From Adiantum capillus-veneris (Eukaryota > Streptophyta > Polypodiopsida > Polypodiales > Pteridaceae): a stretch of 64,000 bases of DNA. The position numbers and the translations under genes are program-made. Below, one piece after another: positions 1-9,213 of the stretch (positions within the stretch are counted from its first letter, which is position 1; each line of letters opens with the position of its first letter). The stretch is taken from NCBI GenBank assembly GCA_014529385.2, contig CM043942.1, forward strand, positions 37,172,969 to 37,236,968, read 5' to 3'. Under the pieces are notes generated by a model. The model made no database searches. It was not told the DNA's origin and saw nothing but the letters and a program-made list of their open reading frames with translations.

Positions 1-1883
1 CAAATACATTAAGGCGTTGTACACCTTGTGAGACGCACCATTGTAGACCCTTGGTTAGTGCTGCATACTCAGCTTCATTGTTAGAATGTGAATCTAACAA
101 TTGGCCCAACGAAAATACCTTTGTCCCTTTGTCATCAAAGACCACTATGCCTGCAGCTGCTTTGTCGGATGCTCGCTTGTAGGCTCCATCAAAGTAGAGA
201 GAGTATGCTCCTTCTACCATCGGTGGTACTGGAGGTAATCGAACTTCTCCTTCCTTAGATTGCTTCTCCTTCCCTTCAAATACTTGGTAGGTCATGAGTC
301 CCCCCAAACTTGCCCTTGTCGTGCTTTCTACTTGTACCGTGTAGTCAAACTCTTGTAGACGAACTAGCCATTTAGTAATTCTAGCAGACACATCCATGTG
401 TTGTACAACATAGGGAAATATTTCATCCGTGGTTAGAATCACAAATTGCTTAGGCAGCAAATATGACCTAAACTTTGTAGTTGCAAATCTAAGAGCTAGG
501 ACTAAGTGTTCCACATGGGTGAAACCTTTCTCTCCTGCTGTCATCATTCGACTAGAGAAGTAGATTGGCCTCATGAAAGATGTCATCGTATCCTTTTGGA
601 GTAGCACAACCCCCAATGAGTCATCACCAACACTTGAGGTGACATAGAATTTTTCATCCCACTTAGGTGGTGAGATAGTTGGCAGAGTGGCTAAGACCTC
701 CTTTACCTTGTTGTAGTGATGTTCACTTTCCTCATCCCAAGTGAAAGTTGATCTTTGAGTGAGTTGTTGCAGTGGTAGAACAAGTTGTGATAGTAGATGT
801 ATGAATCTACTTAAGTACCTCACCTTCTGTAGAAAAGAGACCAGTTGACGTGCGGTCGTTGGTGAAGGTAGGGCTATGAGTGCGGACACCTTACTTAGGT
901 CGGCGTTGATACCTCTTGCTGAAATTTCATGGCCTAGTAGAATGACTTTACTCTCCCCAATGTGACATTTATCCACATTTAATTGCCCACCTAGGCTCTG
1001 CAACCTGGCCAAACCTTCAGTTACCTTTTCTAAATGTGAAATACGGGAGCTATATATACAAAAATCATCAATGAACACTCTTATGGATGTTCCAAAGAAC
1101 GGTTGAAAAACATATGTGACATATCTTTGGAATGTGGTAGGTGCATTTGTGAGACCAAATGGAATAACCCTGTATGCAAAACAACCCCATCGCGTGATAA
1201 AAGTGGTTTTTAGCTGATCTTCCAAGGCTATGCGTATTTGAAAGTATCCTGAATAAACATCACAGACGGTATAGCATTCAAAACCCGCTACTTCATTCAG
1301 AATTTCATCCAAGAAAGGGAGAGGAAAGTGGTCTCTCTTTGTAGCTGCATTTAGTGGTTTGTAGTCAACACAGACCCTCCACTTACCATTCTTTTTAGGC
1401 GTCACCACTACGGGTGACACCCATTCTGAGTTTTCTACAGGATAGATGAATCCCGCCTCCAGCATTTTCCTTACCTCGGCCAAGAGTGCCTTTTCTTGTA
1501 TGACCCCCAGTCTTCGTAGCCTTTGCACAACTGGTTTTACCCCTTCCTTCAGCTTAATATGATGTTCCACCACTGTAATGCCTGTGATTCTTTCATAGTT
1601 GTCAATGAAGAGGTTAGGAAATCCCATCAACATTTGCAAAAAACTATCTTTCTCCTCAAGTGTTAATTCCGTAGACAACATACCCTTCAACCTACTTCCT
1701 CCTAGGCCAGGTGATTTACTCTCCTCAAGTGTTAATTCCGTAGACAACATACCCTTCAACCTACTTCCTCCTAGGCCAGGTGATTTACTCTCCTCTTCAT
1801 TGGGTTGCCCTTTTGGTGATGGATCACCAGTTGTGCTTACCCTTTGGAGATCCTTCATAATGATACCCATCACATCAATGGAA
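1..1883 (-). CDS. pol: Tat-like Ty3/gypsy pol: RT, RNase H, second (archaeal-like) RNase H; runs off window
   Basis: The minus frame is open from about 1883 to the window edge. Reading down: RT fingers with a VVTPKKNGKWRVCVDYKPLN block (~1370-1430), the FGLTNAPTTFQ block (~1150), and the catalytic F-I-D-D box with both Asp codons at 1064-1069. A connection/RNase H region follows (~530-1000) in which the usual VDAS is FYVTSSVG, so the first RNase H lacks its usual first Asp. At ~1-215 a second RNase H begins with LYFDGAYKR and NNEAEYAAL. A degenerate first plus a second archaeal-type RNase H is the known hallmark of the Tat lineage. The polymerase copies element RNA into DNA. The frame is -1 relative to the protease ORF and overlaps it. 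The element looks fairly young here because about 600 codons stay open. Confidence 0.9.
1652..1789. repeat. 69-bp perfect tandem duplication inside pol (2 copies)
   Basis: The unit at 1652-1720 is repeated directly at 1721-1789. The length is 23 codons, so on the minus strand the pol frame is kept; the repeated peptide contains ESKSPGLGGSRLKGM. It lies in the linker between protease and RT, where extra residues are likely tolerated. Both copies look identical, so the event is recent or an assembly artefact. Confidence 0.93.
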
Positions 1884-2430
1884 CTGTCACTTTCTCGGTG
1901 GATGTGGTCTCCTCCTCGGAACTGGAAGATTCGCTAGTGGTTTCATCTGCCGATGTTTCCAGATTCATTTGCTTCTGCTTGCCAATCCTCATGTCGTAGT
2001 AGGTTGTCTCCCCTTTCTTACCGGTCATGCGTAGAAGGCGAGTACCCCAGTCCTGTTTTGCCTTCATGGCCATTAACCATGGCCTTCCCAAAATTAGTGG
2101 ATAGCCCTCCCCCTTAGTAGGCATTACAAAAACATCTACCTCTACCTCAGTGTTGAAAGCTTTGATTTTCACGGCACTTACCACACCCACACACTTTACT
2201 TTTGTGTTGTTTGCCATCTTTGCCTTGCATGGAGAAGGCCTGTCAACCTCGAGCCCTAATCGAAGCATCATAGCTTTGCTCATTACACAGATTTGTGCAC
2301 CTCCATCAATGTAGGTGTTTCCAACCCTCTTTCCTTTTATGTTTACGTCGACAATTGGAAGGATGTCATCCATGTTGCATCCCGAAATTGCTCCGGATAC
2401 CTTTGTTTTGGAGCGTCTTGTACTTACCAT
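1870..2430 (-). CDS. Retropepsin-like aspartic protease of element 1
   Basis: 186-residue ORF. The catalytic loop reads TYIDGGAQICVM (residues ~39-50) and the C-terminal flap partner is LILGRPWLMAMKA (~112-124), the usual spacing for a plant Ty3/gypsy protease that cleaves Gag-Pol. The central residue of the D-T/S-G triad is Gly, a variant I know from Tat-type elements. An acidic Ser/Thr/Glu tail (~165-180) leads into the stop at 1870. RT continues in the -1 frame through the overlap, which stays open for at least 18 codons, so either a programmed shift or a one-base indel links the two. Confidence 0.85.
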   Translation of the reverse strand: MVSTRRSKTKVSGAISGCNMDDILPIVDVNIKGKRVGNTYIDGGAQICVMSKAMMLRLGLEVDRPSPCKAKMANNTKVKCVGVVSAVKIKAFNTEVEVDVFVMPTKGEGYPLILGRPWLMAMKAKQDWGTRLLRMTGKKGETTYYDMRIGKQKQMNLETSADETTSESSSSEEETTSTEKVTVPLM

Positions 2431-2442
2431 TTTAGACCATTG

Positions 2443-3777
2443 TCACCTTACTTTTGGTGCAAGATGTAGCAGCTGTGGCCATGTAATCTTTGGTCCTTGC
2501 TCTGCCACATCCAATGTTAGATCATAGGGATTAAAACTTTCCCCTAGCTGGAAGTCGGTGATGCCCAATTTCCGTCGTGGCCTGGATGGCCTCTTGCTAG
2601 TCTCTCCTCTCGTGCTTCTCTCATCATCTGATTGTGTAGCTTTCTCCCTCCTAGCTCTTTTCACAGTCATGGCTTCAAGTGGTTCTAAAAAGGTTACCTT
2701 CTCCTTACCCTTGTCCCTCTCCTTTGCTCTGGGTGGATCCACTACTATGGCTTTTCCTTTCTCTTGTAGCCTTATGATGTTTACAGGGCGATCAGGTGGT
2801 GGGGCTGGTGGAAGAGGTGGGATGGATGCTTGTAGTGGTGTCTGGGGTGGACGTAGAATTTATGTTGGTGGGGGTGGTGCTCGGGGTGTTCTTTCTCTAG
2901 GGGGTGACAATTGGTTCCTCCTACCTCCTCTATTATAGTTTTGTCGTGGTTTGGGACAGTAGTACATACCGTGACCGTCTTCTCTGCAGTTGTAGCAATG
3001 ATAGTCCCTGTTTTGTCGTCGTGCTCTTCCAGGGTCTTGATCTCTTTCTTGACTCCTCCCTTGTTGTATTAAGTGGACAGACAAATTTTGCAGTTGGTCA
3101 GTAATATGGGCCAACATATCTTGTTGGTCATCTCTTACCCCAAGAGCCGGTGGTGGTGGTGGAATGGTGGTTGTCGTAGTTGCTGGTCGACGCGATGTTC
3201 TTGATTCTGTTGACTCGGTTTCTTTGGCTTTCATTCGCAGCTTCTTGTCTTTAAGGCGAGCAATCTCCACGGCTAACTCGTACGTAGCCGAGAATCTACC
3301 TTTCACCTTCTCCTTGAGAAGCGGCCATAAGCCATGCGTGAACCGATCTTTTTTTTTAGGAAATCGGGTGCAGCTTCCCCCCTAGCCAGTGACTCAACCC
3401 ACCGTTCCCACAAATCCACAAATTTGGACTCATAGGTGGCATATTAGTAAAAGACCCTCCTGCTTCAAGTCTCTCAACTTGTCCCACAACTTTTCTGAAG
3501 TGGTACCTCCCCCAAAGCGCCTCTTAAAAGCGGTTTTTAAGGGTTCCCAGTCATCCTTGGTTGCTTGTGGAAGTGCATTGTACCATGATCTAGCTTCTAG
3601 CTTCATGAGATGCTTAAAGATTCTAACACGGGATTCATCCGTATCTTTGTTGCTCACTACACATGCTACTTCAAAGTCATCTAGGAAGTCTGTTACCAAA
3701 TCCTCCCCCTTCTTTCCTTTAAATGTTGGAAATGCTACACTTGCCATGATTACTGAGAGAGAGCTAGAAAGACACAC
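2443..3777 (-). pseudogene. gag: gag of element 1 (capsid, CCHC knuckle, linker), frameshifted
   Basis: Three pieces in order on the minus strand. 3777-3430 is a capsid-type segment (ARSWYNALPQ, WEPLKTAFKRRF) typical of Retrotrans_gag. 3306-2860 has a Pro-rich stretch and a CCHC knuckle CYNCREDGHGMYYC (C-x2-C-x4-H-x4-C) for RNA packaging, then an Arg/Asn/Gly-rich tail. 2742-2443 is a basic linker ending ITWPQLLHLAPKVR before protease. The frame changes near 3428 and again at a nine-base A run on the minus strand (~3349-3358), while the capsid C-terminus (WVESLARGEAAPDF) is readable between them in another frame. At least two frameshifts therefore inactivate gag. Confidence 0.85.
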
Positions 3778-3831
3778 TGCTTAACTTGCAAAAGTTTTTT
3801 TTCTTCTTTACAAGGAGGCGTGTATACCCTC

Positions 3832-4533
3832 TTATACTAGGACATAGATTAAAACTTCAAACGGTACATTGCCTTGTACCAAAGGTAAGACAAATGGTTG
3901 ATCTGATGCCAGAACCTCAAAAAACCGCTCCCCACCCAGCATGGTGTCAATGACATGCTGGTAGTGAGCCTTCAAATCCAGTATTACCTTGATTGAGCGT
4001 ACACGTGTTGGTATGTGTGATCTGTCTTGAGGTAGGTTGTACTGATTCATGTGAAACTTAGAGGTGCTTAGTCACTGTCCAAGCTTGTGGGAGAGGGTGG
4101 TGTTCTTTCCTGAAACAAACTCAGTAGATCCCTAGTTTCTCTAGTGAGAGTGTGAGCCAATGATTCCGTTATCTGTGTTGCAGCATCAGGTGCGACTTGA
4201 AAACTGACTGTGATAATTACCTCGGTGACTTGAGTTACCCAAATCTCAAAGTAGAATAGTGTTGATTCTCCATTGTGTAGAGCTCATTCCATTTTGTTGT
4301 TGTGGGTTGGTTGTAGGTTGCGGACATGGTTTCGACCTTCTCCTTCTTCTTCTTGGCACTTGGCCTATGTATATCCACTGGGTTTGGCGTGTTGGTGGAC
4401 TCTCCCACTGCAAATCGATTACCGTTACGCCTGGCACTCGAGCTTCGATGGAGATGCGGAGTTCGTCTAGTTGTGCTTGGAGCTCTTCTTCTTCTATCGT
4501 CCAATTAGCAAATCCTGCTAGCCATTCATCCAT
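3832..4533 (-). other. Leader region of element 1 with two short ORFs before gag
   Basis: Two minus-strand ORFs lie between the primer-binding site and gag: 4533-4246 (acidic N-terminus DEWLAGFANWTIEEEELQAQ, then an Arg-rich run and a Gln/Pro/Thr tail) and 4050-3832 (no recognised domain). They may be the broken N-terminal part of gag or upstream ORFs. I recognise no function. Confidence 0.4.
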
Positions 4534-4584
4534 TCACAATAGTTTAGGGGTTTCAGTCTTGTAAACTGAAGGGTTTCATGAAAA

Positions 4585-4604
4585 GATCCTCAGTGGGGGC
4601 ACCA
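4585..4604 (-). other. Putative primer-binding site of element 1
   Basis: The minus strand reads TGGTGCCCCCACTGAGGATC, three bases after the LTR end TCA. TGG matches the CCA end of a tRNA and the rest has the layout expected for acceptor and T-stem complementarity. I cannot assign the tRNA. The position between a candidate LTR terminus and the gag leader supports the call. Confidence 0.55.
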
Positions 4605-4816
4605 AATGACGGGAGCAAAGCGAACCCCGAACCCCGACGGCCTCTAAAACACCGGGGACCGAATGGCGCGCCTCGAGCCTGTCATGGTAAAGCAAACAGG
4701 GGGCACCACCTAGCTTCAGCGGCTAGGAGGCAAACAACACACCACCATAACAAAGTTTTCATCCAAGAGAGATGGATGCTTGGGAGCAATGATGAAGAGG
4801 AAAGGGAATGAGATCA

Positions 4817-4853
<37 letters not shown>

Positions 4854-5327
4854 GGGAGGGGTAATAGCGGCTTAGTACTTAGGCACAACAAAAGGATGGC
4901 GAATCCGCACACCCTTCACACATACACAAGCTCACTCCAAACACAAGACTAGGTGGCGATTCCGCACACCTCACATGGGCAAAACATTGCAAGAAAACAT
5001 ACTCACAAAACCTCAAGCTTTATTTAGAGAATAAGGCGATGAAATGGGAAGCATAGGGTAAGGGAACGAGAACGGAGAGAGTGGTAGAGCACATGGCGGA
5101 TAGGTGGGAGTTGATGGCGAAGACTCGCACGAGGGCTATGGCCATCATCCTTCATTTAGTTTCCCTTCATCTTCCATAGCCAAGGGTGTAGAGGTCATGC
5201 TTAAGACGAGCATGGTGATTCCGGTGATGGTGATGGTGTGGGTGTGTGTGTGTGTGCACTAGGCACACACAGTGCATAGTGTACTCTTTGGTGATGTTGT
5301 GTGTATTTAGTGTGATGGTGACACCTC

Positions 5328-5335
5328 TTTATATA
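5328..5335 (-). promoter_or_regulatory. TATA box, proximal copy
   Basis: The minus strand reads TATATAAA followed by GAGGTGTCACC. It lies ~720 bp upstream of the LTR 3' end on the minus strand and would drive element 1 toward gag. It belongs to the first copy of the 543-bp duplication. Confidence 0.5.
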
Positions 5336-5872
5336 GGGGAGGAGGGGGGGGGGAGAAATTCTAGAATTTAGAAATAAAGAAATCATTATCTACATAGGCT
5401 ATGTGACTATGGGCCCCACTTGTCTGGCTGTGTGTATATGTGCCAGAACAGCAGTCTCATGAGAGAGAGACTAAGAGAGAGAGATGGATTGATTAAAAAA
5501 AGTGAGAGGTGACATGGACAATAAATTAATTACAAGAGGGGAGAGAGAGGAGTGTGTTCAGAGGTGAATCTGTGTGCAGATGTGTGTGAACACAAGAAAA
5601 ATCAGGTAACCATCGGGTGGGGATGGGTCTGTGGGCACCTTGATAGGTGGGAGTTGATGGCGAAGACTCGCACGAGGGTTATGGCCATCATCCTTCATTT
5701 AGTTGCCCTTCATCTTCCATAGCCAAGGGTGTAGAGGTCATGCTTTAGACAAGCATGGTGATTGCGGTGATGGTGATGGTGTGGGTGTGTGTGTGTGTGT
5801 GCACTAGGCACACACAGTGCATAGTGTACTCTTTGGTGATGTTGTGTGTATTTAGTGTGATGGTGACACCTC

Positions 5873-5880
5873 TTTATATA
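5873..5880 (-). promoter_or_regulatory. TATA box, duplicated copy
   Basis: Identical TATATAAA in the second copy of the 543-bp duplication, with the same flanks as the box at 5328-5335. Confidence 0.45.
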
Positions 5881-6172
5881 GGGGAGGAGGGGGGGGGGAG
5901 AAATTCTAGAATTTAGAAATGAAGAAATCATTATCTACATAGGCTATGTGACTGTGGGCCCCACTTGTCTGGCTGTGTGTATATGTGCCAGAACAGCAGT
6001 CTCATGAGAGAGAGATAGATTGATGAAAAAAAGTGAGAGGTGACATGGACAATAAAGTAATTACAAGAGGGGAGAGAGAGGAGTGTGTTCAGAGGTGAAT
6101 CTGTGTGCAGATGTGTGTGAACACAAGAAAAATCAGGTAACCATCGGGTGGGGATGGGTCTGTGGGCACCTT

Positions 6173-7714
6173 TTTTTAGTGAAACTGAGTGTGTGTGAGT
6201 GTGGGGGAGGTTATTTAGCTACAAGAAAAGAGACATGGTGCCCTTTAGAGAGAGCGGGGGGTATTTGGGTCATGGATATGATAGGAGAGAGAAAGGGGGG
6301 GTGGGGTATACTATTTTGGAAGATAGGGTAAGTTGCATGTGAGTTAGGGTGCATTATTGGTGAGTTATAATGCATTATTAGTGAGAGGTGGGGTAGCTTG
6401 AGGGGAGAGAGAAACGAGAAAGGACAAGGGGAAGAGAGAGGGGGTTGACCTTTTGAGTGGAGGAGAGAAAAAGGGACTCACGGTGGGGCAACAATGAAGA
6501 AAAAAAGGAGGCAAGGTGGGGATGGGCTACCCCGTAGGCATGAGGTGGCCTATTTTACCTTTCTTATATATTTACATAATCATACTTTATTTTTTCTTAC
6601 TTTTTCCAATGCTTTTTATCACTCCCTCCCTAAGAGGGGGTTTTCATGGGGTGGGGACGAGAGAAGAGGGGTATGGGAGCTTGGCTTGTGAAAAGCCCCC
6701 ATCACTTCCATACAGAAGAAGCTGCCATCCAGAGGGTGGATGCTTACACTCGACTTTTATCACATGATATAACTCAAGTGCACATGCCTTGATGGCAAAG
6801 AGGTCATTTCTATATATGTAGCTCGACAGCAAGATTACAAGCTACTCAAGCTCCAAGATGGGGCTTGGGCTAACCAAGAGATTTCTTATGAGCTAGATTT
6901 GTGTCTAAACCCATATTTCCATGGTGCCAGCATCAAGTGCTCCTAATTCCATGCACTTAGAGTGCCAACCTTTCAAAAAAAACTACTAATTGTCTATCAT
7001 GCTTGTGCAGTGTGTGCATATTGTTATGATTATGGTGATGTTGTGCTTCTCTACATTGGCGTTCTCCTCTCCGTGTGTTTGAGTGGAGAGCTCACCCTCC
7101 TTATATAGGATTTTGGGAATGGTGACCTCTCTTACTAGTGAGGCGAGAGAGAGTGTGAGTGTGTCATGTGATTGCGGGAGCTGCTCCAGTGGAGCCTCTT
7201 CTTATTCTATTGAGTAAGAGAGAGAAGGTGAAGATATTAGAGAGAGAGAAGGTGAAGAGAGTAGAGAGAGAGGGAAGGAGTGGGGTAAGGATAGGTGAAT
7301 TTACAAGTGCTAGCCATGGCTAGACTTAGGGTAACTTAGTTTAGGTCTTTTTACAAGGGTGTTGCCGATGGGGGAAAGTCGTAGAAGAGGGGGATGGAGT
7401 ATGCTTCTGCCATCACTGGTGTTTTGCCAATGTCAAGATGCTACGGGATGAAGAGATCTAGGCCGTATGGCTCCTCCCCGTTTGTATCGCTTTTCCGTCT
7501 TGCTTCTTGTGTTCCTCTTGCCAGAGAAGTAGCTTATACTAGATGTAGTCGTAGTCTAGCATGTGTTTCTGCTTAATTAGCATGATATGCGGTGGTGTAT
7601 ATAAGTTCTTGTCTATATAAGTGTGTACGTGTATATGTATATGGTATGGGTGTATAGCGGGATTTCATGGTGTGCGGGGGTGTGTGGATACTATAAATAC
7701 TAGTGTATATGTAG
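6173..7714. other. Gene-free purine-rich DNA
   Basis: Rich in GAGAGA and GGGG on the plus strand, with no ORF of coding character. A minus-strand TATATAA at 7101-7107, with flanks resembling those of the LTR boxes (GTGATGTTGTG nearby), suggests a diverged third LTR-promoter copy. Nothing else is recognised. Confidence 0.5.
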
Positions 7715-7850
7715 GTGCGTGTATGTATTTGTATGCATGTGTATGCTTTATGTAGTGGGTGTGTGTGTATGGTAATTGAGGAAGAGAGAGAGAGAGAGAG
7801 CTTTGTTACACAGAGAACGAGAGAGGGAGAGAGAGTGGGTGATGGGGAGA

Positions 7851-7964
<114 letters not shown>

Positions 7965-8133
7965 AAATGACGAGAGAGGCTTTCTGATGCTGCTCGACTG
8001 ACTCAGGAAAGGAGGGAGAGAGATAGGGCGTGATGGGAGGGAGGGAGACAATGAGCGAGAGATGGGGAGAGAGGGAGGGAGAGGGTGAGAGATTGTGTGT
8101 GTGTGTGTGGGTGAGTCTATGTGTGGTGGGTGT

Positions 8134-8134
<1 letters not shown>

Positions 8135-8216
<82 letters not shown>
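8135..8216. repeat. (AG)n microsatellite, first block
   Basis: About 41 pure AG units. All flanking reading frames here are simple-repeat artefacts. Confidence 0.98.
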
Positions 8217-8218
<2 letters not shown>

Positions 8219-8276
8219 TATATTATATACCCTGCAGGGGCTACCGACACAGGAAGGGAGAAAAAGGGCATGAGTC

Positions 8277-8279
<3 letters not shown>

Positions 8280-8350
<71 letters not shown>
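8280..8350. repeat. (GA)n microsatellite, second block
   Basis: About 35 pure units, separated from the first block by 63 bp of unique sequence. Confidence 0.98.
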
Positions 8351-8352
<2 letters not shown>

Positions 8353-8375
8353 GGCCAGGGAGTGTGTGTGGGTGT

Positions 8376-8379
<4 letters not shown>

Positions 8380-8451
<72 letters not shown>
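8380..8451. repeat. (GA)n microsatellite, third block, followed by a G run
   Basis: About 36 units, then ATAATGGA and a run of 13 G at 8459-8471. The three GA blocks and the GT block lie within ~600 bp. Confidence 0.98.
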
Positions 8452-8454
<3 letters not shown>

Positions 8455-8580
8455 TGGAGGGGGGGGGGGGGTGCCCAAGGGGGGGCAGCCCCTCTGTGGA
8501 TGCAAGAAGGGTGGTGGTCTGCAACCTGAGGAAAAGAAAGAGGAAAAAAACGTTTTTTTTTTTTGTTTGCATTATTAAGC

Positions 8581-9213
8581 TCCCCTCTCGAGGTTGGTTC
8601 TCACAGCCGTAGCCTCCAAAAGCCGAGCATCATTAGCCTCTGGGTGAGCTAGAGTGTCGTGCGGTTAACCCCGTGTCACTGCTACATCTGCATCTAACCT
8701 ATCAACCTTGGTGTAATGGGTAATTCCAATATATCTACTAGGGTAGTGTATGCAGAGCAAAAGCTCTCTACATGTTTTTTGTGTTCGTGCCTTCAAGAGT
8801 GTTTTTTTGTTATTACAAATTTTAAATAGTTTGTTCTACCAAAGAAAGAACACACTTCCATGGCTTCAAGCTTGTCTATCAAACCATGGCATTCAACAAA
8901 CATCAATTTATTAGCTTCAAGCCCATCTATCAAACCATGGTATTCATCAAACATAGCAATTGGGTGTCAGATTATATCATCCACAATCCAGAAGAGCAAG
9001 ATGGAAGTCATCTCCTCGAACCATAGATTCTCACAACAAGAAATACAATATTAAGTCATTAGTTACATCTCGTACCATACAGATTTGTATGTACATTATG
9101 AGATCCAAATGAAATAAATCAATCAAAATTATCTTCCCAATTAACATTATCTTCTATGTTGTTCGCCGACAGTTGAATGCATGTAGTAGATTCTCACTAG
9201 TCAGCTTGCTCTG
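8581..9213. repeat. Non-coding spacer with a 51-bp degenerate direct repeat
   Basis: A unit starting GCTTCAAGC occurs at 8863 and 8914 (period 51 bp, 17 codons). Both copies share TCTATCAAACCATGG. The short ORF over it is not convincing as a gene. The rest of the stretch shows nothing recognisable. Confidence 0.6.

Larger units (their letters stand above)
4607..6172 (-). mobile_element. 5' LTR region of element 1 (right end unresolved)
   Basis: The LTR 3' terminus (minus strand ...CCCGTCA) is at 4607, next to the primer-binding site. The region holds a 543-bp tandem duplication, and each copy carries a minus-strand TATATAAA box followed by a GT/CA-rich leader. A GA microsatellite is at 4819-4850. 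The matching LTR lies outside the window, so the outer end cannot be fixed; it may extend to ~7.1 kb, where another TATA-like sequence occurs. Confidence 0.5.
5099..6172. repeat. Tandem duplication, period 543 bp (2 copies)
   Basis: Copy 1 is 5099-5641 and copy 2 is 5642-6172. Both start GATAGGTGGGAG and end GGGCACCTT, with only scattered differences by eye. The unit includes a TATA box, a GT run and the G-rich run after it, so the putative LTR promoter is doubled. Confidence 0.93.

Noticed and set aside
8030-8578. Long ORFs of Arg-Glu, Ser-Leu or Val-Cys repeats over the GT/GA blocks
   Set aside because: They are translations of dinucleotide repeats, open in several frames and on both strands; no coding evidence.
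8581-8760. tRNA or other small RNA gene
   Set aside because: No cloverleaf or A/B box pair could be assembled by eye; none seen elsewhere in the window.
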